A DNA stretch of 8,156 nt from an uncultured Anaerolineaceae bacterium (GTDB lineage: Bacteria > Chloroflexota > Anaerolineae > Anaerolineales > Anaerolineaceae), in NCBI GenBank assembly GCA_937890875.1, contig CALAEB010000089.1, forward strand, positions 1 to 8,156. The letters are read 5' to 3'. Positions 5,922-8,156 of the stretch are shown one piece after another; position 1 is the stretch's first letter, and every line of letters begins with the position of its first letter. The notes under the pieces are model-generated. The model was given only the letters and a program-made list of their open reading frames with translations. It had not been told where the DNA came from and did not search any database. A program made the position numbers and the translations under genes.

Positions 5922-6119
5922 GACAAGGCACGTTCTCCCCGAGACAGACAGTCCGAAATGATGGCCTGGGCGTCAAAAACATTGAATAATTGAAACAGGG
6001 GTGTCGATGTTTCGTTGTGCGGAACGTGAAAAATCATTAACGAAAATCTCTCTGTATTTTGAAACACACTTTTTTTGTAAAAGCGGTTCCGACATCCTGC
6101 GGCAGGTTCTGAGAGGCTT

Positions 6120-8156
6120 ATGAATAATAACGCACAGCGCTGGTTTTTTCGTATCGCTCTGGCTGAAGGGCTGGTTTGCCTGTTTTTTTATTTGTTCATA
6201 CCGGGTGGCAGCGGCGGAGGGCAGATCTTTGCGTTCAGCAAATTCCGGCTGGGGCTGATCGGGCTGACACTGGCCGGCACTGTCCTTTGTCTGTTGCCGC
6301 TATGCAGCCGGGGGATCGCGGAACGGATCCGGCGTTGGCTGGCGTCAGCCGGAGTCCGCTTCGCGCTGCTGCTGGGTGCGCAGGCAGTGATGGCGGGCTG
6401 CGTTTTTTTGCTGCGGACATTCTGGCTGCTGTACCGTTCGACGGCTGATTATGTCTGGTTCGCGGCGTATCAGCGGCTGCTGCCGCTGACTGTATGGCTG
6501 ATGCTGCTGAGTCTTCAGCTTCTGGTTTGTCTGCTGGTCCGTGCTGCTCCGCAAATCCGGGCCAGGTTCCGTTCGGAGAAAAAGAAATGGGTTCGCTTCG
6601 CGCTGCTGATGGCCGCAGGCATTGTCCTGGGCGGGATGATCGCTGTCACCCGGATCGGACTGGTCAAAGACAACAATTTTTTCGGAAAACCGACTGTTCC
6701 GCTGCTGGAATGGCATCTGGCGGTTGCTTTCCTTTTCTGCCTGATCTGGGTTGTGCTTCAGACCCGGCGGAGGATTCCCGCGGGGGTCATCCGTTTCCTT
6801 CCACTGCTGATCTGGCTGCTGGCGGCCTGCATTTGGCTGGGGATCCCCAATCAGAACGGCTTTTTCTCTCCATCCGGCAGGGCACCCAATTTTGAAGTCT
6901 ATCCTTTTTCGGACGGTTCTTTTTATGGACATTATGCGCGCAGCCTGGCGGCGGGGATGGGGTTCAAAGGCGGTGAAATTCCGCCGCGCCCGCTTTATAT
7001 TGTTGTTCTGGCAATCTTTCATTTGCTGGCCGATAATCAATACGAATCTATCATCGTTTTGCAAACGCTGCTGCTGGCGCTGCTGCCGGTGCTGGTTTAT
7101 CAGATCGGGAAAGAGCTCCACAGCATCGGCGCCGGGATGATAGCCGCCTGGCTGGTCATCCTCCGTGAAACGAACGCGATCCTCAGCGCGCCTTTCGCTC
7201 ACAACGTTTCCACCACCAAATATTTTTTTGCGGATTTGCCGGCCGCGCTGGCGGCCGCTTTTTTTGTCTGGATGCTGGTGCGCTGGCTGAAATGCCGGCA
7301 GGCCGGTTCCGCTCAGGCCGCTTTTTATGCGCTGATGTCGGGCGGCGCACTGGGGATCATGGCGCTGATCCGCACGCAAAGCCTGTCTCTGCTGGTGGTG
7401 ATGATCCCGCTGACGCTCACCGGCGCGCGGAAGGATTTCCGCCGCTGGCTGGGGCAAGCCGTTCTTTTCACGCTGGCACTGCTCTGCTGCCTGATGCCCT
7501 GGCTGCTGCGCAACCGGCAGCTCACCGGCCGGCTGGTTTTTGATCATCCGATGACGCAGACCGGGGAGATGGCGGCCAGTTACAACCTGGGCGGGCTGGA
7601 CCTTTCCCGGGAGCCGGGGATGAATGACGGCGAACTGACCGAAAAACTGACCCGATCCATCCGGGAAAATGTGCGGATGTATCCGGGGCAAATTTTACAG
7701 TTCATCGGAGCGCATTTTTTCAACAGCGAAATCAGTAATCTGCGCCTTTTTCCGCTGCGGGATGATCTGGACTCGCTGCAGGAATTGATCCGTCCGCAGT
7801 CCGCTTTTTGGGAGACGCTGGGAAACGACGCATTGGATGGAGTCAACCTGATTTTTCTGGCGGTTTCTTATGCGCTGGTTGCGCTGGGGGTTTCCGCCGC
7901 GGTGAAATCCGCCCGGCTGGCCGGCTGGGCGCCGCTGCTGGTTTGTCTGATGTTCAATCTCAGTACGGCGATCGGCCGTTATTCGGCCGGACGATATCTG
8001 ATCCCGGTGGATTGGGTGCTCTTTCTCTGCTTTGCGATGGGTGCGGCGGAATGGATCCATATTCTGCTGCGGATCAGTGGCGCGGATCCGGCGACGCATG
8101 CTCCGTCCGGGGTTTCGCCATGGCTGGCGGACAGCACATCCAAACCCGCGCAGTAT
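6120..8156 (+). CDS. Integral membrane GT-C/PMT-like glycosyltransferase (GT39-type), 3' end outside the window
   Basis: The frame is open for 679 codons from ATG 6120 to the window edge with no stop. The product is a very leucine-rich polytopic membrane protein with roughly ten to twelve hydrophobic segments, including about 11-27, 44-62, 82-104, 122-140, 159-175, 198-214, 225-241, 293-303, 312-327, 338-348, 376-390, 403-432, 446-463 and 574-591. Between them lies the likely active-site loop EVYPFSDGSFYGHYARSLAAG (259-279), in which D265 is the candidate catalytic acidic residue of GT-C enzymes. IPPRPLY (287-293) and LRE (348-350) follow. GRYSAGRYLIPVDW (619-632) marks the C-terminal transmembrane part. 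Such proteins use polyprenyl-phosphate sugars outside the membrane to modify proteins, lipids or glycans; donor and acceptor are unknown. The start has GAGAGG three nt upstream, a tight spacing, but the N-terminus reads well. Confidence 0.85.
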   Translation, partial: MNNNAQRWFFRIALAEGLVCLFFYLFIPGGSGGGQIFAFSKFRLGLIGLTLAGTVLCLLPLCSRGIAERIRRWLASAGVRFALLLGAQAVMAGCVFLLRTFWLLYRSTADYVWFAAYQRLLPLTVWLMLLSLQLLVCLLVRAAPQIRARFRSEKKKWVRFALLMAAGIVLGGMIAVTRIGLVKDNNFFGKPTVPLLEWHLAVAFLFCLIWVVLQTRRRIPAGVIRFLPLLIWLLAACIWLGIPNQNGFFSPSGRAPNFEVYPFSDGSFYGHYARSLAAGMGFKGGEIPPRPLYIVVLAIFHLLADNQYESIIVLQTLLLALLPVLVYQIGKELHSIGAGMIAAWLVILRETNAILSAPFAHNVSTTKYFFADLPAALAAAFFVWMLVRWLKCRQAGSAQAAFYALMSGGALGIMALIRTQSLSLLVVMIPLTLTGARKDFRRWLGQAVLFTLALLCCLMPWLLRNRQLTGRLVFDHPMTQTGEMAASYNLGGLDLSREPGMNDGELTEKLTRSIRENVRMYPGQILQFIGAHFFNSEISNLRLFPLRDDLDSLQELIRPQSAFWETLGNDALDGVNLIFLAVSYALVALGVSAAVKSARLAGWAPLLVCLMFNLSTAIGRYSAGRYLIPVDWVLFLCFAMGAAEWIHILLRISGADPATHAPSGVSPWLADSTSKPAQY

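Noticed and set aside
5867..6067. Minus-strand open frame of 66 codons behind larB
   Set aside because: It overlaps the larB 3' end, has no ribosome binding site and shows no recognisable features.
6345..7691. Minus-strand open frame of 448 codons
   Set aside because: It is antisense to the glycosyltransferase; its Gln/Arg/His-rich text is what the complement of CTG- and GCG-rich membrane-protein codons gives. The plus-strand reading has clear transmembrane and motif structure.

Overview
The window looks like an ordinary chromosomal segment of a free-living bacterium. No phage, plasmid, transposase, integrase, CRISPR array, tRNA or rRNA is visible. The nucleotidyltransferase and the large polytopic glycosyltransferase read like proteins I associate with Anaerolineae (Chloroflexota). 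That placement comes from memory of family style and was not checked by a search, so it is a moderate guess.

Layout. Four genes point left. They are a truncated sugar phosphate isomerase/epimerase (window start to 434), a LacI-family regulator (473-1510), a class I PLP aminotransferase (2220-3368) and a nucleotide-sugar pyrophosphorylase with a C-terminal beta-helix (3801-4814). Two genes point right: larB, for nickel-pincer cofactor synthesis (5166-5921), and a very hydrophobic GT-C/PMT-like glycosyltransferase that runs off the right edge (6120-8156). The pyrophosphorylase and larB are divergent across about 350 bp that holds most of the right-hand regulatory signals.

How the genes fit together. 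The regulator and isomerase are 38 nt apart and look co-transcribed, as an autoregulated sugar-catabolism unit. Just upstream is a 16-bp perfect palindrome with the central CG typical of LacI-family operators, and it fills the spacer of a candidate promoter. The aminotransferase, pyrophosphorylase, larB and glycosyltransferase appear to be separate transcription units. The pyrophosphorylase and the glycosyltransferase could both serve cell-surface glycan synthesis, but nothing in the sequence ties them directly. larB has no larC or larE beside it here.

Non-coding content. Three gaps exceed 300 bp. The gap at 1511-2219 holds the operator/promoter, a pair of interlocked inverted repeats with pseudoknot topology (1868-1959), and two hairpins behind the aminotransferase, one of them a plausible terminator. 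The gap at 3369-3800 holds a short inverted repeat and a probable terminator for the pyrophosphorylase. The gap at 4815-5165 holds a TATAAT box, an AT-rich inverted repeat and a long hairpin followed by TTTTAT on the larB-sense strand.

I see no clear new multi-gene system. The best second looks are the interlocked repeats, the larB leader hairpin and the operator embedded in the regulator's promoter.
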